Part shown: in pieces, positions 53,121 through 59,825 of the stretch | How positions within the stretch are numbered: the first letter of the stretch is position 1 | How the letters are laid out: the number at the start of each line of letters is the position of its first letter | Source of the DNA: JAJRAN01 sp963827135 | GTDB taxonomy: Archaea > Thermoplasmatota > Thermoplasmata > Methanomassiliicoccales > UBA472 | Assembly (NCBI GenBank): GCA_963827135.1 | Contig: CAWGZX010000004.1 | Coordinates: 62,001 to 126,000 of the forward strand | DNA: 64,000 nt | Direction: 5' to 3' | Program-made: the position numbers and the translations under genes | Notes under the pieces: generated by a model | The model's database searches: none | What the model saw: the letters and a program-made list of their open reading frames with translations, nothing else | Told to the model about the DNA's origin: nothing

Positions 53121-53155
53121 GTCCAAATCTCTTTGGGCCCACCATTTCATCTGGC
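53121..53155 (+). repeat. Right attachment site, 35-bp direct repeat
   Basis: A perfect copy of 44525-44559, including the tRNA-Ile T arm, acceptor 3' strand and CCA, but without the rest of the tRNA. It marks the right end of the integrated element. Confidence 0.9.
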
Positions 53156-53163
53156 TCGACCCG

Positions 53164-53385
53164 CTAAATGCCGTTTCGAGGGCAATTTAGGGCATTTTGA
53201 TACTGGGCGAGCTTCTTCATCCCCTCACTCATGTCGTCCAAATTGAGGCCCAAGTAGTCAATTGTCGTAGAGGTGTTTTCGTGCCCCAAAATGGCGGTAA
53301 TGGTTTCGAGCCTCGTATCCATGCCAGAGTATACTGCATTCTGTCGAACAAGACGTACCAATTTCCCTTGATCTAGTATTATCAA
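53164..53385 (-). pseudogene. C-terminal fragment of a second tyrosine recombinase
   Basis: About 73 residues with DTRLETITAILGHENTSTTI and DYLGLNLDDM, the His and Tyr boxes of a tyrosine recombinase. It is similar to, but clearly different from, the C terminus of the integrase at 44.6 kb. It sits immediately outside attR in the same position and orientation that the intact element's integrase has relative to attL. This is what a second, older tandem insertion at the same tRNA would leave. Confidence 0.75.
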
Positions 53386-53407
53386 GTTGGATAATAGTCA
53401 TATAATA

Positions 53408-53425
53408 ATTATCCATTTTGATAGC
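53408..53425. promoter_or_regulatory. Palindromic operator, TATC-N6-GATA (site 6)
   Basis: ATTATC-CATTTT-GATAGC, 12 bp upstream of the TATA box CATATAAC (53438-53445) of the winged-helix gene at 53468. The layout is the same as at 31532-31593. Confidence 0.68.
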
Positions 53426-53437
53426 CAGTAAGCAAGC

Positions 53438-53445
53438 CATATAAC
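53438..53445 (+). promoter_or_regulatory. TATA box of the 53468 winged-helix gene
   Basis: CATATAAC centred about 26 bp before ATG 53468, predicting a leaderless message. Confidence 0.5.
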
Positions 53446-53467
53446 ATCACTACCCCTCGATAATACT

Positions 53468-53815
53468 ATGGAAGGGATGGCCAAGAACCTCGAAAATCAT
53501 GAGGAAGAGATTTGTCGTTTCATGGCCGATGAGTATGCCTCGAAGGTCATGAGCGCCACCTATGGAAAAGCTCTGAGCATACAGCAAATTAGCGAGATCT
53601 GCGAGATACCTATCGCTGTCGCTTACCGTCGAGTAAGAAGAATGGCTAGCATCGGCTTACTACTTTGCATGAGAGAAGAGTTGGTTTACCGAGGAAAGAA
53701 GGAGAGGTATTACATTTGTGCCGTTGACATGCTGCGATACATTTTCGACAAAGGCACTTTTTCATGCCAAATGCGTTCCGCGACACAACCAATGGTTCTC
53801 CAACCAATGGATTAA
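53468..53815 (+). CDS. Winged-helix (ArsR-like) transcriptional regulator, paralogue of the 31593 gene
   Basis: A 115-residue regulator: DEYASKVMSATYGKALSIQQ, recognition segment ISEICEIPIAVAYRRVRRMA and wing ELVYRGKKERYYIC. The recognition helix is nearly identical to that of the chromosomal copy at 31.6 kb, so both should bind the same operator. It lies just right of the attR site, in the presumed remnant of an older element, with its own operator and TATA box. Confidence 0.83.
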   Translation: MEGMAKNLENHEEEICRFMADEYASKVMSATYGKALSIQQISEICEIPIAVAYRRVRRMASIGLLLCMREELVYRGKKERYYICAVDMLRYIFDKGTFSCQMRSATQPMVLQPMD

Positions 53816-54002
53816 AGATGGAGCGATTTCACCAACAATCAAAATAGCATTATTACAGGAATTGAAAGACTAGATTCTTAATGGATAGGTTCAATTAACT
53901 CATCCCAGTAGGAATGTGGAATTATGTTCCGCATCTCTGTGCGATACCATATCTTCTCTATCGCTAGGTATTTACTCCTCTTGACATCCAGTAATATTAA
54001 TC

Positions 54003-54020
54003 ATTATCATTTTAGATAAT
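54003..54020. promoter_or_regulatory. Palindromic operator, TATC-N6-GATA (site 7)
   Basis: ATTATC-ATTTTA-GATAAT in the gap between two convergent genes. On the minus strand a TATA-like TTAATATTAC (53991-54000) abuts it, and a short open frame (EKIWYRTEMRNIIPHSYWDE) follows, so it may drive a small leftward transcript. Confidence 0.52.
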
Positions 54021-54074
54021 TATGATGCCGCTCTGTCGCTTCTAATTGATTCATAATTCAATGACATTGAATGA

Positions 54075-54548
54075 TTAAAGAAGAATAACAATGCAATTTT
54101 TCTCTGTGCTAAAAAGGTCCTCGTATGCCTCTTCTATCGTTGCCGAGGTCTTATCATCAGGAACTCCTACAAGAATACCGATTGCCGCCTGATATTCCTC
54201 ATTCATCCATAGCATCCTTGTCATGAATTCGTCAAGTCCCTGCCCATTCCGATAATGCATCAATTCTAGTGGATACTTTTCATCGACGATGAGAGCCGGA
54301 ATGCATGCTCGAGTGCATTTGTGACCACTTTTTTCCAACTTGATGATAATCTCGCTAATCAGCAAACTTCGGGATGCCATCGAGTCGCTAGGATCCCAAT
54401 TAGATAGCATGGCCGTTACAGCTGGAAAGTTCTTGGTCTTGGTCTGGGGTTTGGATTTCGTCTTGGGCTTTGCTCCAGTTTTCGGGGCTTTGGCAGTAGG
54501 TAGATGCTCAATTTCTGAAATCTCTGATACCGAATTGACTTCGAACAT
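54075..54548 (-). CDS. Uncharacterised protein with a Lys/Ala-rich basic segment, paralogue of the 20541 gene
   Basis: A 157-residue protein with a basic stretch (KAPKTGAKPKTKSKPQTKTK) at residues 20-39 and a domain containing LSNWDPSDSMASRSLLISEI, CTRACIPALIVD and ELMHYRNGQGLDEFMTRMLW. It has the same plan as the gene at 20.5 kb. Starts at ATG 54548, with a minus-strand TATA-like CATAAAAC about 25 bp upstream (leaderless). Family not recognised. Operator site 8 lies about 80 bp upstream. Confidence 0.7.
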   Translation of the reverse strand: MFEVNSVSEISEIEHLPTAKAPKTGAKPKTKSKPQTKTKNFPAVTAMLSNWDPSDSMASRSLLISEIIIKLEKSGHKCTRACIPALIVDEKYPLELMHYRNGQGLDEFMTRMLWMNEEYQAAIGILVGVPDDKTSATIEEAYEDLFSTEKNCIVILL

Positions 54549-54630
54549 GCTTGGTCAGCCCGTCTAGGTTTTATGCCGAATCCTTATTGCTTCATAACCG
54601 GGGTTATTGTGTTATTAAATGGTCGTCGAC

Positions 54631-54648
54631 AGTATCAGAAGTGATATT
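54631..54648. promoter_or_regulatory. Palindromic operator, TATC-N6-GATA (site 8)
   Basis: AGTATC-AGAAGT-GATATT between two divergent genes (54548 leftward, 54738 rightward), roughly midway. It is more distant from either TATA box than the other sites. Confidence 0.45.
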
Positions 54649-54737
54649 GCTTTTTCGAATGTGCCCCGATAACCCGAACCTTACGGAGCACCACATGTAT
54701 TAATAATAGACGTTCCAAGCGAAATTATTGGATAATT

Positions 54738-55085
54738 ATGTCCTTGACGAAGAAGAATTTCAATATGCCCGATGAAACCCAGAATCCTCCACTAGTAAAG
54801 GTCGAAACCATCAAGATTGGGGGAATGGCCGTGGTGAGGCAAACGTACCAACCCGGGTGGAGATGGTCCAAGCACATGAAACCGCTCGCAGGAACAGACA
54901 GTTGCCAAGTGCATCATTTTGGAGTCTGGATCTCAGGCCGGATGCGTGTCAAAGTCGATGACGGTAAAGAGATGGAGTTCGGTCCTGGTGACGTATCAGA
55001 CATTCCACCTGGACACGACGGTTGGGTCGTCGGTGACGATCCTGCAATTTTCTATGCCATAGTCTGCGGGTCTGCTTTGAAGTAG
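54738..55085 (+). CDS. Cupin domain protein
   Basis: A 115-residue single-domain cupin: RQTYQPGWRWSKHMKPLAGT, CQVHHFGVWISGRMRVKVDD, then MEFGPGDVSDIPPGHDGWVV. The motif 1 histidines and motif 2 G-P-GD-x6-PPGHD suggest metal binding. Function cannot be inferred. TATA-like GTATTAATAATA about 27 bp upstream predicts a leaderless message. Confidence 0.85.
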   Translation: MSLTKKNFNMPDETQNPPLVKVETIKIGGMAVVRQTYQPGWRWSKHMKPLAGTDSCQVHHFGVWISGRMRVKVDDGKEMEFGPGDVSDIPPGHDGWVVGDDPAIFYAIVCGSALK

Positions 55086-55268
55086 CACAATAGGTGATAA
55101 AAGTAGGCCAAACGGTTCCAGACATCTATCGTACGAGCCTCAAGAATAATGGACTTTGTCAATGACGAAGTTGCCTGATACAGTTGAGCCAGTACCAGTT
55201 ATCTGCAGGCCGCTCATTATGTAGTACCAATAATCCGGTCGATGGGTCAAATTTTCCAGACATGCAGA

Positions 55269-55278
55269 TTTATATATT
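55269..55278 (+). promoter_or_regulatory. TATA box of the 55303 gene
   Basis: TTTATATATT centred about 29 bp before ATG 55303; leaderless message predicted. Confidence 0.6.
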
Positions 55279-55302
55279 ACACATCCTCGAATTAGGGACT
55301 AC

Positions 55303-55800
55303 ATGACAATCACGAGCACATCATCAACCGAGATTGTTCTCCTAATAGGTTCGATCGTAGCAATCATCGTAGGGCTATTGGGACGCAAGAACAAGAATGG
55401 GAGCGAATTCAAGACAGCGATTCGCGCAATCAGCGGCATCATGGGCGCTATCATGATAATTTGGGGGATCATGATGGTGTTCGATGGAACCTGGAACCTG
55501 CTGATGCTCCTCATGGTCCTTGTGCTGGGAATTGGACTACTTCTTCCCCTCTTGCCTAAGTTCAACCTCGGAACAATCCTGGCCTTACTCTTGGCCTTGG
55601 TCGCAGGGGCAGCGGTTTCAGGCTGGGGTGGTTGGGCGATCCTCATCGTGTTCCTGATCGTGTTCTTCATCCTCTGGTTCGTATTCAAGTTGATATTTGG
55701 TGTAACCAGGGCAGCAGGAGCGGTCCTAGGGTCGAGATGGGTACTCCTGGTCGTGGGAATCTTAGGGATCGTAGTAGTTGCCTATTCGATGACCACCTGA
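55303..55800 (+). CDS. Small integral membrane protein
   Basis: A 165-residue, very hydrophobic protein with about five membrane helices and only a short charged loop after helix 1 (GRKNKNGSEFK). Not recognised as any transporter family. The leaderless promoter is clear. Stand-alone gene in the AT-rich stretch. Confidence 0.65.
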   Translation: MTITSTSSTEIVLLIGSIVAIIVGLLGRKNKNGSEFKTAIRAISGIMGAIMIIWGIMMVFDGTWNLLMLLMVLVLGIGLLLPLLPKFNLGTILALLLALVAGAAVSGWGGWAILIVFLIVFFILWFVFKLIFGVTRAAGAVLGSRWVLLVVGILGIVVVAYSMTT

Positions 55801-56270
55801 ACACTTAGCTTAGGAAACGGGGCATGCCAATCCCCTTGAAGGCGCCCCGCTTGAAACCTTTTTACGCATTGGTTTTTCATCTCCCCCATTTCATCTTCCA
55901 TTGCCTAAACATCAAAATGTTCCTTATGGAGATTATAGAAGTGCCGGGGAATCGGAGGACTAAACTCTTACTGGATGGGTTCCAATACCTCTCCCCCCTT
56001 TTGAGAGAGGGACATTATGCTCGCGCCTCCCCGGCAAAATCAATATCAGCTCCTTCATTACTTATGCTTTCCTGCAATCCAGATGTATCAATCATTATCA
56101 CATTAGATAATGGTTGCATCACCTTCGAGCCCCTTGCTCCATGGTCTTTCAAACGAACTTGCTGACACCATCCACGAGGGTGAGTGGTACATCGATATCC
56201 CAACGGAACAATGTCACTCATTTTAAATATTTGAAATCCTCACAATTTCAATAGAGGCAGGTGATGAATT
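55801..56270. other. Stretch without a convincing gene
   Basis: About 470 bases. Open frames exist on both strands (55824-56165 and 56015-56221) but neither has a ribosome-binding site, conserved motif or clear coding bias. Contains operator site 9 and the TATA-like TTTTAAAT at 56221-56228 that serves the gene at 56271. Confidence 0.45.
56094..56111. promoter_or_regulatory. Palindromic operator, TATC-N6-GATA (site 9)
   Basis: ATTATC-ACATTA-GATAAT. It lies 160 bp upstream of the gene at 56271 and has no recognised gene nearer, so it may control an unrecognised small transcript. Confidence 0.5.
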
Positions 56271-56492
56271 GTGGTCGAATCTGCAACCTATGATTTTCGA
56301 TTAAAGAGAAAAGCCGTCAAGGATATTTTGTCCAAGGCGCCCGATGGGATGAACAAGGACGAGTTGGCGAGATTGGCTGAATTAAATGGGATCATGGATG
56401 AAGACTTTCAAAAGGTGCTCGCGAGTCTGCTAAATGGCGGTCATGTCTTCACAGAAAAATCGGGAAAAATTCATTTCATTCGAAATGAATGA
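56271..56492 (+). CDS. Small winged-helix-like protein
   Basis: A 73-residue protein, GTG start: RLKRKAVKDILSKAPDGMNK, DELARLAELNGIMDEDFQKV, LASLLNGGHVFTEKSGKIHF. The helix-helix-helix-hairpin order suggests a minimal winged helix, as in replication or transcription accessory factors. Not related in sequence to the regulators at 31.6 and 53.5 kb. The TATA-like TTTTAAAT lies about 45 bp upstream. Confidence 0.6.
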   Translation: MVESATYDFRLKRKAVKDILSKAPDGMNKDELARLAELNGIMDEDFQKVLASLLNGGHVFTEKSGKIHFIRNE

Positions 56493-56527
56493 TCTAGGCA
56501 TTGGATTTGTTCTCTCGACGCAACATC

Positions 56528-56545
56528 ATTATCGATATCGATAAT
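56528..56545. promoter_or_regulatory. Palindromic operator, TATC-N6-GATA (site 10)
   Basis: ATTATC-GATATC-GATAAT, fully palindromic over 18 bp. It ends 18 bp before the TATA box TTTATATT (56564-56571) that would transcribe the structured RNA starting near 56593. Confidence 0.66.
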
Positions 56546-56563
56546 TATTATATTACAATATCT

Positions 56564-56571
56564 ATTTATAT
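56564..56571 (+). promoter_or_regulatory. TATA box of the candidate small RNA
   Basis: TTTATATT; predicted start about 25-28 bp downstream, at the base of the first hairpin. Confidence 0.55.
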
Positions 56572-56592
56572 TACTAGAACGACTCTATTATC

Positions 56593-56697
56593 AGCTCCCC
56601 TTGACTGAGCGATTCAAGAGGGTTGCGTACCGATAACATCGGCTCCTCCCTGGCTTGAGCGCTTCTTCAAGGGGACCGCAACTTCTGGCGGCCTTTT
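56593..56697 (+). ncRNA. Candidate regulated small RNA with long imperfect hairpin
   Basis: The RNA would fold as CCCCTTGA (56597-56604) with TCAAGGGG (56667-56674), AGCG (56608-56611) with CGCT (56660-56663), CAAG (56615-56618) with CTTG (56654-56657), AGGG (56619-56622) with CCCT (56648-56651), an internal loop, and a top stem CCGAT-AAC-ATCGG (56630-56642). A second hairpin and T run follow. It has no reading frame of note. The internal loop recalls H/ACA guide pockets, but no ACA box is seen. It has its own TATA box and operator site 10, so it is a good candidate for a regulated RNA. Confidence 0.6.
56676..56696 (+). terminator. Terminator-like hairpin of the small RNA
   Basis: CCGC-AACTTCTG-GCGG stem (56676-56691) followed by CC and a TTTT run at 56693-56696. 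Confidence 0.5.
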
Positions 56698-56849
56698 CGG
56701 TTATTCTGCCCTAAGGTCGTTGACTCTGGATAGGATGGAGATAGGTTAGAGGCGATCCAACGTGATCGCTCGGATGCAAAATTGGATTTCCTAGTAAGGC
56801 ACTACTCATTCAAGAAAATAATTTCGTCGACAAGAATGAGGTGAGATGC

Positions 56850-57170
56850 ATGCCAGTGATGAAGAAGCTTAAGGAAGAGAAGGACAAGCTCAAGACGATG
56901 GTGAAGGGGGAAGAGGAGAAATTGAAGGAGGCGAAGGCTGAGAGGAAGGCCGCCAAGTTCGAGAAGGAGAAGGAGAAGGGTCAGAAGAAGGTCGAGAAAA
57001 AGGTAGGCAAGAGCACGACTAAGAAGATAGGAGCGGACCTAAAGCAGGACAAGGACAAGCTCAAGGCGAAGATGCACGAGGAGAACGTCAAGGTCAAGAA
57101 GGGTTTGAAGAAGGCCGAGAACACGCTCAAGAAGGACAAGGACAAGCTCAAGGCGAAGATCAAGATCTGA
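56850..57170 (+). CDS. Lys/Glu-rich coiled-coil protein
   Basis: A 106-residue protein made almost only of Lys, Glu, Ala and Leu with the repeated unit (K)DKDKLKAK(M/I) (residues about 68-77 and 94-104), predicting a highly charged helix. ATG 56850 (MPVMKKLKEEKDKLKTM) follows GGTGAG. Such proteins are seen in many archaea, some with DNA- or ribosome-binding roles, but none can be assigned here. Lies just downstream of the small RNA. Confidence 0.6.
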   Translation: MPVMKKLKEEKDKLKTMVKGEEEKLKEAKAERKAAKFEKEKEKGQKKVEKKVGKSTTKKIGADLKQDKDKLKAKMHEENVKVKKGLKKAENTLKKDKDKLKAKIKI

Positions 57171-57246
57171 TCGAGGACCTTGCTATAATGGCAGGTTAAA
57201 GTGCCATTTGGAATTAGTATCGATTACCGACATCTCATAAGCGAGC

Positions 57247-58176
57247 TTATCGGCCTTGGATCTGGTCGAGCGTGCAGTCCTCAGGGAGCTTGTCATCGCG
57301 CAACCTCTTGAACGACGGCGCCCTTAGATGCAGTTGCGATGTGACCTCGAGATACTCCACCTCACATACGACTAATGGCTTAGTCCAGAAGATCGGCTGC
57401 TCTGGAGGATTTATCACGGTAGGCCGATCCACGATCATCTCATCCAGCCTCTTTTTGAGGGACTCCATGAACGCGTCGGTGAAACCTGTACCTACCTTGC
57501 CGACATAGATCATCGAACTCGCATCCACCAGTCCTAAGGCCAGCGATGAGAGGGGTCTGAGCTCCGAGGTATATCCGACGATGACGCAATCGAGCGTGCT
57601 CGTTGTCTTCACCTTTATCCAGGATGGAGAACGGCGCCCTTCTTCATAGACCGAGTCGATTCTCTTGGCCATGACCCCTTCGATGCCCCTCTTCTTCGCC
57701 AGCTCCCAGAGCTTTGCCCCGTCCTTTGACGATACGATCGTCCTCAAGGGCCTACTCTCCGTTATCATGGATTGGAGCTGCCGGCGCCGCTCCAGGAGGG
57801 GGAGCGAGGTCAGGTCCGCACCGTCCTTCATCAGCACATCGAACGCGATATAGGTGGCTGGATGCCTCATGCTCAGGGCTTTGCGCATCGTTGGCGTGGA
57901 CTGCTCGCGCTTCTGCAATAGATGGAAGTCGGGGTTGCCTTTGGAATCGAAGACCACTATCTCCCCATCCAGGACGCAGGTGCTGGCCTTGATGTCTTGG
58001 ATGAAGTCGAACTCGGGGTAGCGGTCGGTTATGTTTCTGTCCCGGCGGTTCACGAAGGTCAGCCTCGAATCCTTATAACAAAGGGCTCTGGTGCCGTCGA
58101 GCTTCGGTTCATAGAGGTAGCCTGGCCTCGACAGATCCTCCGGCCTGCCCGGCCTTGAAAGCATCGGCTGCCGCAT
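57247..58176 (-). CDS. ligD: ATP-dependent DNA ligase, LigD ligase-domain type
   Basis: A 309-residue ATP-dependent ligase equal to the ligase domain of bacterial LigD: the adenylation motif EPKLDGTRALCY (catalytic Lys in KLDG), VLDGEIVVFD, GVMAKRIDS and SWIKVKTTSTLDCVIVGYT, then the OB domain ending EVTSQLHLRAPSFKRLRDD. The stop-to-Ku spacing is 1 bp and both are leftward, so the pair encodes a two-protein NHEJ end-joining system. The polymerase and phosphoesterase modules of LigD are not in the window. Confidence 0.94.
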   Translation of the reverse strand: MRQPMLSRPGRPEDLSRPGYLYEPKLDGTRALCYKDSRLTFVNRRDRNITDRYPEFDFIQDIKASTCVLDGEIVVFDSKGNPDFHLLQKREQSTPTMRKALSMRHPATYIAFDVLMKDGADLTSLPLLERRRQLQSMITESRPLRTIVSSKDGAKLWELAKKRGIEGVMAKRIDSVYEEGRRSPSWIKVKTTSTLDCVIVGYTSELRPLSSLALGLVDASSMIYVGKVGTGFTDAFMESLKKRLDEMIVDRPTVINPPEQPIFWTKPLVVCEVEYLEVTSQLHLRAPSFKRLRDDKLPEDCTLDQIQGR

Positions 58177-58177
58177 T

Positions 58178-58942
58178 CTAGCTCTCCAAGCTAGCCTTCA
58201 AGGCGTCCAGTAGGTTTGCCTCGGGGGTGGCCTTTACCTCCTGCTCCACCTGAACCAGATGCTTGGCGTCCCTGGCCTCGATCGCCTGCTTGAGCCTCTC
58301 GCGGTAGTTGTCCTTGAACTTGGTCAGGTCCAGCTTGTCCACGGTCAGTTTTTCGATGAGCTGCTGCGCCAGCTCCATCTCGTTGCGCTTAGGCGCGACC
58401 TTCTCGCCTATGCCTTCTAGGCCCTCCATCGACCTCACCTCGTCCAGGTAGTTCAAGGTGGAGAGGAGCATGCCTGGACCGTATGACCCAATGGCGGCGA
58501 GGTACTCGCGCTCCCTCATCACGAAGCTCGCCACCGCCAGCTTCCTCTCCTTCGAGAGTACGTCGCGGAGCAGGAAGAAGGCCTTCTGGCCTCCCTTCTC
58601 CGGTCCGAGGTAGTAATGCTGGTCGATCCAGATGCGGTCCAGCCGGTCCTCAGGAACGAACTCGTGAACCTCGATGCTCTCCGACCTCTTCGGTCTCAAG
58701 CTGCTCAGCTCCTGCTTCGAGAGCACGTAGAACGTCCCCTCCCCTAGGTCCACACCCTTTACAACCTCGTTCCATGGCACTTCATGATCGTGCTGGGAGC
58801 ACCACCTTCGATATTCGATCGGTGAATTGTCCTTCTCGTGCAGCAATTTGAAGTTCACCGGTCTGCGGTCTATGGCCGCGTACATCTTCACCGGTATGTT
58901 CACCAGGCCGAAAGAGAGGGAGCCGTTCCATATCGCCTTCAT
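58178..58942 (-). CDS. ku: Ku protein (NHEJ)
   Basis: Homodimeric bacterial-type Ku that binds double-strand DNA ends: MKAIWNGSLSFGLVNIPVKM at the start, HDHEVPWNEVVKGVDLGEG, FVPEDRLDRIWIDQHYYLGP, and GPGMLLSTLNYLDEVR. 254 residues, core plus short tail. Next to the LigD-type ligase in one transcript. Ku with a ligase is common in bacteria and known but rare in archaea (described in Methanocella), so transfer from bacteria is likely for this pair. Confidence 0.95.
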   Translation of the reverse strand: MKAIWNGSLSFGLVNIPVKMYAAIDRRPVNFKLLHEKDNSPIEYRRWCSQHDHEVPWNEVVKGVDLGEGTFYVLSKQELSSLRPKRSESIEVHEFVPEDRLDRIWIDQHYYLGPEKGGQKAFFLLRDVLSKERKLAVASFVMREREYLAAIGSYGPGMLLSTLNYLDEVRSMEGLEGIGEKVAPKRNEMELAQQLIEKLTVDKLDLTKFKDNYRERLKQAIEARDAKHLVQVEQEVKATPEANLLDALKASLES

Positions 58943-59067
58943 CTTACCACCGATGGAATCAATTCTTCCAACACGGAAATAATGCTTATTGTTGGGAAGG
59001 GGGCGCTATACGATGCCTAGGCCTCGGACCGATTGTTATAAGAACATGCCATTGACATTCGCGGAGC

Positions 59068-59646
59068 ATGGCCAGGTTGCTAGGGACCGGAACCATTCTC
59101 GTTGCAGCGACCGTACAGCTGCTTTTCTTGGTCAATATCGCCGAGTTTCTCTATCCTGGCTACAGCGTGTCCCAGAACTACATAAGCGACCTCGGCGTCG
59201 GGCCTTCGCCCTCGAAGGAGATCTTCACCTTGGGGCTGCTCATCTTCGGCCTGCTCGTGCTCCTCGCCTCTTCGAAGCTGTACGCTGATAAGGGATCTTA
59301 CCTGTGGCTGTTCTTCGCCCTCTCTGGCATAGGCGCAGTGGGCGTGGCCGTCTTCAACGAGGACACGGGTTGGCCTCATGTGCTCTTTGCCCTCCTCGCC
59401 TTCCTCTTCGGCAACCTGGCTGCCGTTTATGCGTTCACCAAGACCAAGCCAATGTTCTCCTACATCTCGCTCGGCCTGGGCTTATTAGGGCTGGCAGCCA
59501 TGGTGCTACTAGGCACGGGCACATTCCTCGGCCTCGGACCAGGAGGCATGGAGCGGGTCGTGTTCTATTCGGGCATACTCTGGGCATTGGCATTCGGGGC
59601 GAGGCTGCAAGCCCTCGAGGACGCCAAGAAAGAGACGTCCGCTTGA
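59068..59646 (+). CDS. DUF998 family membrane protein
   Basis: A 192-residue protein with six hydrophobic segments and the DUF998 hallmark YPGYSVSQNYISDLGVGPS after the first helix, then VFNEDTGWPHVLFALLAFLF. Function not established. Single rightward gene; ATG 59068 directly precedes the first helix. Confidence 0.87.
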   Translation: MARLLGTGTILVAATVQLLFLVNIAEFLYPGYSVSQNYISDLGVGPSPSKEIFTLGLLIFGLLVLLASSKLYADKGSYLWLFFALSGIGAVGVAVFNEDTGWPHVLFALLAFLFGNLAAVYAFTKTKPMFSYISLGLGLLGLAAMVLLGTGTFLGLGPGGMERVVFYSGILWALAFGARLQALEDAKKETSA

Positions 59647-59825
59647 CCACCGGCCAGGGTCGGCTTGGCCATCATCTCGGAGTCCTCATGTTGCTCAGGC
59701 CATTAAGCCCCAGATACCTTCATCATGTCGATGGTCCCGGTCCGCATCGGTAAACGGTATTGTGGCCTGTCCATAAGTATCAGTCAGAGGGCCTCGATCG
59801 GCCGCTCCTTCTCGTCCTTATCACC

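Larger units (their letters stand above)
44525..53155. mobile_element. Integrated element (about 8.6 kb) in tRNA-Ile, bounded by 35-bp att repeats
   Basis: The element lies between the two 35-bp repeats. It carries a leftward tyrosine integrase next to attL, two small co-transcribed genes, a 750-bp non-coding region with diverged direct repeats, and decayed defence-like genes (AIPR, PD-(D/E)XK-like, DUF4145) plus a surface-protein remnant. Base composition is more AT-rich than the core. Nearly every larger gene has frameshifts, so the element looks old or poorly sequenced. No replication protein is recognised. It could derive from a plasmid or virus. Confidence 0.85.

Noticed and set aside
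55824..56221. Overlapping frames on both strands between the membrane protein and the 56.3 kb gene
   Set aside because: Neither shows coding bias, a start signal or a family motif; they contain operator site 9.
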